A program made the position numbers and the translations under genes. Of a DNA stretch of 64,000 nt, positions 33,376-43,393 are shown piece after piece. Each line of letters begins with the position of its first letter. Position 1 is the first letter of the stretch. The DNA comes from Candidatus Altimarinota bacterium (GTDB taxonomy: Bacteria > Patescibacteriota > Gracilibacteria > BD1-5 > UBA2023), in assembly GCA_023230505.1 (NCBI GenBank), contig JALNXF010000006.1, forward strand, positions 18,044 through 82,043, given 5' to 3'. Below the pieces are notes generated by a model. The model was not told the DNA's origin. It ran no database searches and was given only the letters and a program-made list of their open reading frames with translations.

Positions 33376-33774
33376 TTAGAGATTTAAGAGATTCTTAAGT
33401 CTCTTTTTTATTTCGCTAAAATCTTTTTCATCTAATTCTCATATTTTTCTCTGAAATCTATTTTTATGAATCATTCTTATTTGATACAATAAAGCAGTTT
33501 CTTTTATTCAATGTAAATTATATTGATAAAACCAACTTCAAATCTTAATTTTTGAGCTTAAAGGCACAACAATACAAGAATCAGAAGATAATTTCTTTAA
33601 AATTAAAACCGGTCTTCTAAAATTTTCTCATTTTCAATTAGATTCACTTTTTATATTTATTCATAAACTTATCCGCCATATATCTCATTGTTTAAAATAT
33701 ATTTCAGATTTTTTATTATGTATTTTTTTCTTTTCTTCATTCCAATTATCAAAAATTTCTATATCTTTATTCAT
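33376..33774 (-). CDS. PemK/MazF-family toxin-like protein
   Basis: A 132-aa protein with the fold signature of PemK/MazF endoribonucleases: QGDIWRISLGINIKSE at the first strand, then NFRRPVLILKKLS and SCIVVPLSSK, and ETALLYQIRMIHKNR. The loop after the first strand is the usual RNA-binding site. UGA codons provide most of its Gly residues. No antitoxin ORF is adjacent; the next upstream gene on this strand is a structured RNA. Alternatively a host-recruited regulator rather than an active toxin. Confidence 0.75.
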
Positions 33775-33789
33775 AATTTATAGAACTTT

Positions 33790-33987
33790 TAAAAAAATAA
33801 AAACACACTAAAAACTAATGTGCTTTTGGTCCCGGATTTGGGAAGGTACCACCTAAAGCTTTGGAACAATGCAATTGTTCCCTACTTGATTATATTTATT
33901 TACGGAGTTTTGTCTCCGAGAGGTTCTACTTGGTTTCTTCCTCCAGCTTGTCTCGTGATAGCGAGACTCAAATGCTTTTAATAACAT
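33790..33987 (-). ncRNA. Structured RNA of unknown family
   Basis: About 195 bases without an ORF, transcribed from the minus strand. A promoter lies just upstream, and a CACATT/AGTGTG hairpin with a T run at 33790-33824 terminates it. Between them are four hairpins: GTCTCG/CGAGAC, CGGAG/CTCCG, GGAACAAT/ATTGTTCC and CCC/GGG in AATCCGGGACC. The stretch AGGTGGTACC resembles the T-box core, but the rest of a T-box leader is missing. GGAGGAAGAAACC has no SRP or RNase P context that I recognise. The base composition is higher in GC than its surroundings, as expected of a functional RNA. Confidence 0.65.
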
Positions 33988-33993
33988 GGAGTC

Positions 33994-34020
33994 ATTATAT
34001 TTATAAAGTGAAAAAGTCAA
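33994..34020 (-). promoter_or_regulatory. Promoter of the structured RNA
   Basis: TTGACT at 34015-34020 and TATAAT at 33994-33999 on the minus strand, 15 bases apart (16 if TTTGAC is the -35). Confidence 0.55.
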
Positions 34021-34025
34021 AGAAA

Positions 34026-34898
34026 TTATAAAATAAACAAAACTAAAACTATAAAAGCCAAAAAAATTGTCGCAATTTGTTTTGAATTTAGTTTTTCTTT
34101 AAGGAAAATAAATGTAAGGATAGGAGTTGTAATAACCGAGAATAATCAAATAAAATTTACAATATTTCAAGATACATATTTGTATCAAATAAAAAATAAA
34201 AGTCATCCTGTGAACAAAAATAAGGCAACAGATAAATAACTAATAACTTGGGATTTATTTAATTTAAGCTCATTTTTAAGATTTATTTTATTATTAAAGA
34301 GAAAAATAGAGAAAAATATTATAGAATAAATAAATATAAAAAATTCAGAATAGAAAATCATTTGAACAGGTGTTGCTATCTGATTTTTTATAATGAAATT
34401 ATTTATTCAATAATAAATAGTCCAGCTAACAGAAGTAATAAAAGCATAAACTGCATATTTATTTATTTTTATTTTCTTTTTCTCATTTCTTTCAAATAAA
34501 AATAGAGAAATTAATAAAAAATATACGATACTTAAAACTAGTTTTAAATTAGAAAATTTTTCAATATCTCAAATGAGGAAAATATTTAAAAAATAAGACA
34601 AAAAAACATAAGTAAAAGCAATAACCATAACTATTGCATTATTTAAATGTTTTAATGCTTTGTATAAAGCCCAAATTCCAGAATATCAAAAAAATCAAAT
34701 TAATATAAACAATCAAGAAATTTTTAAATCAAAATTTAAAAAAGGAGTTCAAGATAATAATAAAAAAGCAAAAGCATAGAAAGATATAAAAAGATATTGA
34801 TAAAAAAGAGATTTATAAATATCAAAATTGACAGAAATATATTTACTTATTACACTTCATAAAGAAGTAAGTATCATTCAAATTATTGCGTATATCAT
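34026..34898 (-). CDS. EamA/DMT-family transporter
   Basis: A 290-aa protein with ten hydrophobic helices in two EamA-like halves. It begins MIYAIIGMILTSLGSVISKYI, and the second half ends with IVNFIGLFSVITTPILTFIFLKEKL, the typical helix-9/10 motif of EamA proteins. UGA Gly residues sit in most helices. Likely an exporter or nucleotide-sugar/metabolite carrier; substrate unknown. Confidence 0.8.
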
Positions 34899-34907
34899 AG
34901 ATTTTGT

Positions 34908-34940
34908 TTAAAATAAATATTCTTCGTTTCTTGTTTGTTT
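34908..34940 (-). repeat. 33-base duplicate of the 3' end of the NYN gene
   Basis: Identical over 33 bases to 36063-36095, which encodes the last residues (KQTRNEEYLF and stop) of the NYN protein. Here it lies between the kinase-like gene and the EamA gene without a gene body, so it looks like a duplicated or rearranged end. Confidence 0.7.
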
Positions 34941-34968
34941 TAGTTTAAAAAAGTTTTATAGTAAAAAC

Positions 34969-35664
34969 TTAAACAGAAATTTCTTCTATTAGTCATTTTA
35001 TTAATCAGCTTATCTGTGCTACATTTAAATCTGCATTGTTTTCTATTCTTTTTATAGTGCTTCATCTAAAATAATCTTGAACTATTCATCAATTATAATA
35101 TGAATTTATTCTTTCTGTCATTTTTATAACAAAATCATCTATATATTTTCATCTTTGAATCAACCTTTTTACTAATACATCGTTTGTAGCTTTTATTTCT
35201 ACAATTATATCTGGTTTAGGCAGGGTTTTAAATTGTTCTGTAAATATAGAATTAAAAGCCTTTCTTTTATCTCATGAAAGATTTATATCTGAGAAAATAA
35301 ATGGCTGAGTTAATGCAAAATCAAATATTATAGGGAAAAATTTAGATTCTATAAATCATTTTGTAACTTGAGCAACATCTGTGGCTAAAAAATAATTTTG
35401 ATTATTTAGCCATAATGTAAGATCAGACACTTTTCATTTAGTATTTTTTATGATTGATAAAAATGGGTTTTCATCTGGTAGTTCTGTGTAAATTATTCAT
35501 CCAAGAAAATCGGCTAATATTCTAGTAAAGGTACTTTTTCATACTCATGCAGGTCCAGTTATAGCGATAACTGGAAATCTTTTATAATGTTTTAGAAATT
35601 CTTTCAAAGTCATATTTAATTCTGGCTCTGATATAAAATCTCTATATGAATCACTTTTATTCAT
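34969..35664 (-). CDS. Deoxynucleoside-kinase-like P-loop protein
   Basis: A 231-aa P-loop kinase. Walker A is GPAGVGKSTFTR near residue 37, with two Gly codons as UGA. A later EIKATNDVLVKRLIQRGKYIDDF stretch resembles the LID region of deoxynucleoside kinases (deoxyadenosine/deoxycytidine kinase family). The middle part (QNYFLATDV, SKFFPIIFDFALTQPF) fits the substrate pocket region. Nucleoside salvage would suit a host-dependent cell. Another small P-loop kinase is possible. Confidence 0.65.
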
Positions 35665-35729
35665 AATAATTTATTAAAAAATCTACTACATCTTACCATT
35701 AAATATATTTTAAATCAAATTTTGAAATT

Positions 35730-36041
35730 TTATGAGTGATTTTCATTCATTTTGTCCCATTTCCATTCTCTATTTTTATTAAAATTAACTTTTTTCAATA
35801 TTTCTTCTTCAATATTTATATCAAATATTCCACAAAGGTGTAAAATTCTTTGGACTGCATCACCAAGTTCTTCTTTAAATCCATCTTTTCAATCTATATT
35901 ATTATGACGATAGGCCTCAAAAGCTTCTGATATCTCAGAATGAATTAGAGCAATTTTTTCAGCAACATTTATTTCTTCAGGTTTTGTACCAAAACCTTTT
36001 TCTTTTGCTTGTTGCATTATAATATCTACAAGTTTTTTCAT
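35730..36041 (-). CDS. MazG-like nucleotide pyrophosphohydrolase
   Basis: A 103-aa all-alpha protein with the MazG/dUTPase-like motif EKIALIHSEISEAFEAYRH (ExxE metal site) and FKEELGDAVQRI (ExxD). This is the single-domain house-cleaning form that hydrolyses non-canonical NTPs. It is translated upstream of the kinase-like gene and downstream of the NYN gene on the same strand. Confidence 0.85.
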
Positions 36042-36062
36042 ATTAGTTAAATTATATTTAAA

Positions 36063-36767
36063 TTAAAATAAATATTCTTCGTTTCTTGTTTGTTTAGGTT
36101 GTGAAATGGGTTTTTTGATATTTTGTTTATTTGGATTTGGTTTATTTATTGTTGATTTAGTAATATTTGTCTTATTTATTACTGGTCTATTATCAATATT
36201 TGACTTAGAAATATTTTGAATATTTTCTTTGCTAGATTTTGATTTATTTGAAGTATAATGTCTATATTCAACCTTTTTTCTAATTGATTGTAAATAATCT
36301 GTTTTAGAATCTGATGCCTTAAGAAGTAGAGAAGAAAGATATCTTCTATGAGGAGCAATAAGCATTAGAAATTTATTATTAGCTACTAAATGTCTGAGTA
36401 GACAAGAAAAATCTCAATCTCAACTAACAATTAGAGCTTTATCATATTTATTGTAATCAATCATTGCCTGAAGTATTAACTCAGCATCCACATTTCATTT
36501 TACTCAAATTCAATCTGGAGTACTTACTACTTCTTTAAAAACTATAACAAATCCTGCCTTTTGTATTGCGATATACAAGTCTTCCATTCAAGCAATAAAT
36601 CCTATAAAAACATAAGCTACTTCTATATTATATTGATCTCTTAGATAGTCACGAAATTTTTTCCAATCCATTTTCCAACCAAGTTTGTTAAGTCAGGAAT
36701 TAAGATTTTGCGCATCAATAAAAGCATAATTACTTTTATTTTGTTTTATTTGTTGATTTTTATTCAT
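36063..36767 (-). CDS. NYN-domain (PIN-like) ribonuclease-like protein
   Basis: A 234-aa protein. Residues about 14-160 form an NYN/LabA-like domain with the conserved acidic residues in FIDAQNLNSGL, VDAELILQA and IVSGDGDF, where the Asp residues bind metal for RNA cleavage. The C-terminal 80 residues are Lys/Asn/Ser-rich and probably disordered (NKTNITKSTINKPNPNKQN). Its last 33 bases are duplicated at 34908-34940. It starts two bases from the end of the DUF1003 gene on the same strand. Confidence 0.85.
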
Positions 36768-36768
36768 A

Positions 36769-37284
36769 TTACTTTTTAAATTTTTTTAATTCTTCTAATT
36801 CCTTTACAATATTCTGCATTTGAATTTCAATTTTTTCAATATATTTTATAGTTTTATCGGTTTCTAATTCCTCTACCTCATTATCCTCCGTTATTTCATC
36901 TACATTTTCTTGGATTTCATCCACATCTTCTTGGATTTCATCGATATCCTTTTCTATTAATTCCACGTCTTCTTGGATTTCATCAATATCTTCTTGGATT
37001 TCATCAATATCTTCCTCTACTGCTTTAAGACTTTCCGTATTTCTATTTACAGTCATTTGTATAAAAATAGCAAGATAAATAGCTTCAAGTGATACAACTG
37101 TAGTAAGTATTAAAAGCATTTCTTCAAGCTCTATTCAAAATAAAACTGATACGAAACAAATAATAAAAAATAAAGTATGTACAATTAAAGACGATTGCGA
37201 TCCCACCCAATTAGTAAATAATATTGAGAAATCAATGTTATTTTTTTTCTTTCATATAGATTTCTTTTTAGTTATTTTTCACAT
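36769..37284 (-). CDS. DUF1003-like membrane protein with coiled-coil repeat tail
   Basis: A 171-aa protein. Residues about 20-90 match the DUF1003 core: LFTNWVGSQSSLIVHTLFF, a second helix with LILTTVVSLEAIYLAIFI and the following QMTVNRNTE. After that comes a run of seven-residue units (DIDEIQE and variants), a coiled coil encoded by a 21-base tandem repeat around 36900-37020. Function of DUF1003 is unknown. It lies 8 bases from the end of pilT on the same strand. Confidence 0.8.
36900..37020 (-). repeat. 21-base tandem repeat coding for coiled coil
   Basis: Units close to TCTTGGATTTCATCAATATC on the plus strand, encoding EDIDEIQ heptads in the DUF1003-like protein. Repeat number may vary between strains. 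Confidence 0.75.
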
Positions 37285-37292
37285 AAATAATT

Positions 37293-38384
37293 TTAATTAA
37301 CATTAACATTGTCTTTTAAGAATCTTGGGTTATTAGCATATTTAAGTCATTCTTCAAGTGATATTTCTCCCTCATTTATAAACTGTAATAAGTCTTGTTC
37401 TAGAACTTGCATTCATTCAACTCAGTACATTTGCATAACTGAAGGAATTTGGTGAAGCTCATTTTCTCTAATCAGATTAGAGACAGCTGTATTTTTAATT
37501 AAAATTTCTTTTACCATTCTAACTCAGCTTCCATCACTTTTTCTCAAAAGTCTTTGAGAAAAAACTCAGGCCAAAGTATCAGCCAGTTGCATTCTTACCT
37601 GATTTTGTTGTGCAGCTGGAAATGAATCTATAATTCTTGAAATTGTCTGATATGCACTTCTCGTGTGAAGTGTTGAAAACACTAAATGTCATGTTTCAGC
37701 AAGTGTTAAAGCCATTTCTATTTCTTCTACATTTCTCATTTCTCAAAAAAGTATTACTTGAGGGTTTTGTCTCATTGCTCAAATAAGCGCTGTATTATAA
37801 TCTGGAACATCTCTTCAAATTTCTTTTTGTTCAACAATTGACATTTTATGTTCATGTACATATTCAATTGGATCTTCAATTGTAATAATATGTTTCGCAT
37901 AATTTGCATTAATTTCATTAATCATAGCTGCCAAAGTTGTAGATTTACCCGATCAAGTAGGACCCGTTACAAGTACCAATCATTGTCATTTTTTCGTAAT
38001 ATCTGTGTAAATAAATGGTAAATTTAAGTCCTCTATAGATGGAATCTTATCTGATAGTAATCTTAATACTACCATATAATAATTCATTTGGAATGAAATA
38101 TTTCATCTAAATCTAGAACCTTGAAATAAAAATGAAAAATCTAGGTTTTTAGTTTCAAGTAATTTTTCATGTTGCTCACTTGTAATTAAAGATTTTGCTA
38201 AATTTTTTGTATCTTCTGATGTTACTTTTTCTATTCATTCATTCACAAGAATAATTTCTCCAGAAATTTTTATAGCCGGGTAGGTACCAACAGTATAATA
38301 AAAATCTGATCATTTATTTTCAATTACTACTCACAAAAGAGCATCTCTTATGGGATAATCTTTTATCATTACATTTTCTAACAT
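37293..38384 (-). CDS. pilT: Type IV pilus retraction ATPase PilT
   Basis: ATPase for pilus retraction and twitching. The 363-aa product has the PilT N-terminal PAS-like domain, Walker [32 protein letters not shown] (Asp box with the PilT-specific VEQ), Walker B QVILFGEMRN, and [22 protein letters not shown] (His box). It lacks the tetracysteine of PilB. It is transcribed with pilC, the SpoIIE phosphatase and pilB upstream. Confidence 0.92.
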
Positions 38385-38437
38385 ATTTTATTAATTAAGA
38401 ATTAAAACATTATAGTTATTAATATGATTAAATCAAA

Positions 38438-39664
38438 CTACATTTTACTAGCTACTTTGGCAAGGTTAAAGAATGGTAACATTATCGCTATTACTATAAC
38501 TCAAACCATTGCTCAAACAAATACTATAATAAAAGGCTCAAGCATAGTCATAAGATTTCAAATATATCTTTCTAATTCCTTAGAATAATTAACTCAAACT
38601 CTTTCCATAGATTTTCATATTGTTCAGGTTTCTTCTCATACATTTACCATATGAACAAAATCTTCTGAAAAATATTTACTTGAAAAAGTTGTTTCTTTAC
38701 TTCAGGTGCTTAATCACATTGCATTTGATACCTTAATTCAGGTTTCAACTTCATTTTTAATTTTTATAATTTCCATTCTATAATACATATTAGTAACTAC
38801 ATTTGATGCAGTTTCGAGAGCTTCAAGCATTAAAACTCAAGAATCAAGAAGTAGAGAAAAAGAATTAATAAACGCAATAATGTTTCACTGTCTTACAATA
38901 AATCAAAAAACAGGAAGTCTCATACTTATCCAAGAAAATATTTTTTGTCATATATAAATTTTTTTCATCGTAAAGAAAAACGCAATTATTCAAAAAAGAG
39001 CAGATAAAAGTATTATCCAATGATTAGTCATAAAATCAGAAACATCTATCATAAATTGTGTTAGTGCTGGTATTTCTACATTTGTTTTTTTAAATGATTC
39101 AGTAATTTTTGGTATAATAAATGTCATCATAAATGTAACCATTGCTAGTGTGATAAAAATCAAAATAGCTGGATAAATCAAGGCTCATCTTATTTTTGCT
39201 TTAAGTTCTATAGATTCCAGAAGTTTTTTATCTAATTCGGTCAATACTCTCGGTAGAGTTCAGGTTTTTTCTCAAACAATAATTAATGATATTATAAAAG
39301 GATCAAAATATTTACTGTATTGTCTCATAGTATCAGAAACAGAAAGTCCATGATCTAGATTTAGTCTTATTTCATTTACTATTCTTTTTAATTTCTCATT
39401 TTTAACTTGTTTATGTAGAATTCAAAAGGCAGTTTTTAAATCAATTCAACTATTTAAAAAATTAGAAAGTTTATTAATAAATTGCCAAACTTCCTTTTTT
39501 GAAATTCAGCCTATAATAATTTGCTGAGTTGTCTTTTTTACGATTCAAGCTGGTTTTTTTCATGTTTTAAGCGCATATCTAGCATCATCTAAAAGCTTTA
39601 AGAATTTTTCATTATTAAAGTTTCAAGTATTATCTATAAATTTTGTTTTGCTAATAAACGCCAT
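38438..39664 (-). CDS. pilC: Type IV pilus platform protein PilC, second copy
   Basis: A 408-aa GspF-family protein, distinct from the copy at 28792. It begins MAFISKTKFID, and has the two GspF domains (NKLSNFLNSGIDLKTAFG and INSFSLLLDSGVLMLEAL) and transmembrane regions around AILIFITLAMVTFMMTFIIPKI and GAMVGVIVIAIMLPFFNLAKV. The start is 12 bases after the stop of the SpoIIE phosphatase on the same strand. The presence of two pilC genes suggests two pilus or pseudopilus machines. Confidence 0.9.
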
Positions 39665-39676
39665 ATTTTATAAAAA

Positions 39677-41623
39677 TTAAATTTTTCAGTTTTTAAAAAT
39701 TACATCAATTGCCTCCTTAATTACAATATTGTACTCTCATTTTTTGTATAAATCAAGTAAGACTGCATATTTTTTCTGTAATTTGTCTTCTTGTTTTCTC
39801 ATTATAACCTTTTGTTCACTTCATATTGCTTTTTCAAGATAAAATTTCATTTTATCATGTACAAATCATTCCTTATAATAAATTAATGCATCTTGTTTTA
39901 ATTTTATAAATTCTCATACCTTGTACAATCTATCAAGTCTTTGTAATCTTATTTTTAATTCTCTATCATATTTTTCTTTTTTAATTTTATCAATAACTTC
40001 TTGTTTAGTTGTATTTTTAATTTGTACATTCGCCTTTTTAACATTTGATTCTTGTAATATTTTTTCTAATTCTGCTTTATTTGATATTAAATCTTTATTC
40101 TTATCTCTCACAAATACAATTAATGTAACATCATCATCAAAAGATAAATTTCATTTATAATCATTTACATCCTTTAAAATTTGTTCTTGAAGTTTTTTAG
40201 CACCTGTATAAGTACCAGCAGCCTTTAAAAAGCTTTCTTCAAATCTAGTCATTCAATACATATTTCCAGTCGCATCTTTTGTCTCTGTAATTCAATCAGT
40301 ATAAACTAATGCAATATCTCAATCATTTAATTCTATTTCTTTAATTTTAATTGATGATACATTATTTATTAGTCTTACTCACAAAGCAAGTCATCAAGCT
40401 GTAAATTTTTCAACTTTATTTGTAGTTTTTCTATAAATAAAAATAGGATTATGTCCTGCTCAAACAGTACTTAGAGTATTTTTTATAGAATCCCATTCAA
40501 AGAAAATTGATGTTACAAACATTCTTCATTTAATTTTTTCTTTTAATTCGTTATTAAGCTTTAAAAATAAATCTTTAAAAATTTTTATTTTTTTAGAATA
40601 ATCAAAAAATAATTTTGAGAGCATTGCTACAACAAATCAAGATTGTACTCAATGACCCGTGGCGTCTCAAATATAAAAAACAACCTTAGAATTATCTACC
40701 CTATTAAATCAAAAAGTATCTCATATTATTTTATCCTTTCAAATTATTTTTCAAAAAATATCAAATCATTGTAACTCAAATCATTCCAAATCCTTTGTTA
40801 ATCAGGTGTTTATAGTGTTAAAGAAATCACTATTTATTTTTTCTCAATCAATATCATTAATGGTTCAGGAATTAGTTAATAACTTATCTAATTCAGATAA
40901 AGTTCTCAATCTTTTTAATTTGTCATTTCTAGATTGTATTTTTTCTTTTTGTTCTCTGAATTTTGCTGAAATATTAGCAAAAAATCATTTATTTTTTTCT
41001 TTTACAGTTAGATCAACTCAAATATCAGATAAAATTTTATCAACTTTTGGTGCTTTTTTTATCTTTTTTTCACTAATTAATTTTGACTTGTTGTAAGCAT
41101 TTTGAACTGTAGTCAAAAGCCTAATCGCCTCTCTTTTGTTTGGAAAATCAAATGCTATTTTCTTTGAAAGAGATAGAGCTTTTGCATATTCTTTTTGTTT
41201 TAAAAGTGATTTTATATCTTTTACCTGAATTTTATATTCTTTTTCTTGTTTTTCTTTTTTATATTTTTCGGTTTCTGCTCTATTTTTATCTTCATTTATA
41301 GCTAATCTTTTTTCTAATAAAGTAAGTCTTTGAGATAATTCATGAGATAAATCCCTAACTTTTTTAATTTTTTCTTGTGCCTTTTTAGAAACCTCCTCTA
41401 CATTAGAGGATTCTAATACATACAGTTTTTTTATTAATTCTTCATTATAATTTATAAGAGATTTGTGTTTTAAAATAAGCTCTCTAATAGCTAAGATTAC
41501 ATTCTTATAATCTTTAATCTTTTCATAAGTTTCGACCCACTCCAAGGCCTCCTTGAATCATTGTATTAATTCAGGTTGCTTTTTTTTCTTTATATTAAAA
41601 AATGTTTTTAGGGTCTTAAACAC
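39677..41623 (-). CDS. SpoIIE-type PP2C serine phosphatase in pilus operon
   Basis: A 648-aa protein. The N-terminal half is a helical, coiled-coil region (residues about 30-230, LSHELSQRLTLLEKRLAINE and similar). The middle is a SpoIIE-type PP2C phosphatase: VVFYIGDATGHGVQSGFVV (metal site), FVTSIFFEGD, STVGAGHNPIFIYR, ELNDGDIALVYTDGITETKD and LSFDDDVTLIVF, with several Gly from UGA. A further coiled coil closes the protein. GTG at 41623 is the most likely start. It sits between pilB and pilC, so it could regulate pilus assembly by dephosphorylation; no cognate kinase is visible. Confidence 0.85.
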
Positions 41624-41643
41624 AAATTTAGAAAAATTACATA

Positions 41644-42879
41644 TTATATTAATTTCATTATTTCATCAACTGTCGTTTGTTTTGTAGCAGCTTTAATAAA
41701 GCCATCTTGCATAATAGTAATCATTCATAATTGCCTAGCTTTATCTTCTATGTCATGCACAGAAGCTTTATTTAAAATTAGAGAATCTAGACTGTCGTCC
41801 ATTACAAGTACTTCTTGAATTCAAATTCTTCATTTATATCAAGTATGACCACAAACCTCACAACCAGCGCCTTTATTGAAATTTATATCTTCAACTTTTT
41901 CATCTATTACACTATTCAAATAACTTCACACTTTTTTAATAATTGCTTCATCTTTTATTTTGTAATCAGCCTTACATTTATCACATAATCTCTTTACAAG
42001 TCTTTGAGAAACTACTAATTTTAAAGCTGAGGAAATCAAAAATGGCTCAATTCACATGTTAATAAGCCTTTGAATAGTTCAGGCTGCACTGTTTGTATGG
42101 ATTGTAGAAAGAACTAAATGCCCTGTCAAAGCTGCTTCAATGGCAAGCATTGCAGTTTCTTTATCTCTTATTTCTCAAACCATTATAATATCTGGATCTT
42201 GTCTAACTAAAGACCTCAAACCCTCAGCGAATCCAAATCAAATATCTTTTTTAATTTGAGTTTGATTTACAAATGGCATATTATATTCTACTGGATCTTC
42301 AAGAGTTGTGATATTAAAATCAAGAGGATTAAATGATTTTAACATTCCAAATAAAGTAGTAGATTTACCAGAACCAGTTGGTCCGGCTATAAGAATCATT
42401 CAATATTTACTCTTTAGACTTTCTTTTATTTTAGCCAAATTAACATCTAGAAAATTAAGCTTATCAATATCAATTAAAGAAAAATCTTGAACAAGAACTC
42501 TCATTACAACCTTCTCTCAATTAACGACAGGAATAGTACTCACTCTTATATCAGCAAATTTATCTTGAGGTAAGTTAAGCGCTATTTTTCAGTCTTGAGG
42601 TTTTTGTTTTTCATCAATTCTAAGATTTGATAGAATTTTTAATCTAGAAAGAAGCTTCGCATACTCATCAATTGCGATTTTATCAACATAAATAAAATCT
42701 CCACTTTCTCTAAGTCTAACAAGAACATAATCACGAGTTGGCTCTATATGAATATCTGAAGCATTTAATTCAATGGCTAGATTAAAAAGAGCTGTGGTAT
42801 ATTCTGTAATATCACCAACGTCACTATTAACACTCATACTATTAAATTCTTTTTGTTTTTTTGTCCTATATTCAAACAT
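41644..42879 (-). CDS. pilB: Type IV pilus assembly ATPase PilB, second copy
   Basis: A 411-aa PilB/GspE-type ATPase: [13 protein letters not shown], Walker [28 protein letters not shown], Walker [24 protein letters not shown], and tetracysteine CDKCKAD/CEVCGHTG. It lacks the N-terminal N1 domain, as does the other copy. First gene of the minus-strand operon pilB-SpoIIE phosphatase-pilC-pilT-DUF1003-NYN. Promoter at 42922-42950. Confidence 0.93.
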
Positions 42880-42921
42880 TTTATTTTTATATTAACAAAT
42901 AATATTATAACTACATGTGTA

Positions 42922-42950
42922 ATTATAATATATATATACATATAATGCAA
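42922..42950 (-). promoter_or_regulatory. Promoter of the minus-strand pilus operon
   Basis: TTGCAT at 42945-42950 and TATAAT at 42922-42927 on the minus strand, spaced by 17 bases, about 40 bases before pilB. Confidence 0.7.
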
Positions 42951-43314
42951 GTTTTAATGATTGCATTTTATCTTATTTATATTTTAAATAAGATATTTAT
43001 TTAAATTTTACATTTTTTTAAAAAAAATGTATTTAAAAAATAAAATAGTCTTTTATTTCACATAATTCATTTTTACGATAATGAATACAAGATTATAAAT
43101 AAAAAAAAATGAAATGTCAAAAAGAAATAGAAATGTCTATACGGCTTGAAGAAAAAAATTAAATAACTATAAAATACCAAAGTAATTCAAAAAAAATTTG
43201 AAATTATTTTGATTAAATGTAAAATAAAAAATGGATAGGACAAAAAATCTATCCTTAGATATTCCCTAAAATATCTAATTATTTGATAAAAATATTTTTT
43301 TGTTGAAAAAAATT

Positions 43315-43343
43315 TTGACAAATAAATAAATTTATGTTTTAAT
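43315..43343 (+). promoter_or_regulatory. Promoter of the major prepilin-like gene
   Basis: TTGACA and TTTAAT with 17 bases between, and TATG one base upstream of the -10. The leader after it carries a GTTGAA/TTCAAC inverted repeat. Confidence 0.7.
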
Positions 43344-43393
43344 GTTTTTGTTGAATTAAATTTCAACTTTTATATTTTTTAATTTTATATTCT

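Larger units (their letters stand above)
42880..43393. other. Intergenic region between divergent pilB and prepilin
   Basis: 514 bases that hold promoters in both directions, a GGATAG/CTATCC hairpin at about 43231-43254 and an inverted repeat GTTGAA-n6-TTCAAC at 43350-43367 in the prepilin leader. No ORF is convincing; a 17-codon frame at about 43110 has nothing to support it. Confidence 0.6.

Noticed and set aside
33790..33987. T-box riboswitch for ileS
   Set aside because: Only AGGTGGTACC resembles the T-box core; the PemK-like gene lies between it and ileS, and stem I elements are not seen.
43110..43163. 17-codon ORF in the pilB-prepilin gap
   Set aside because: Too short and without any supporting context.
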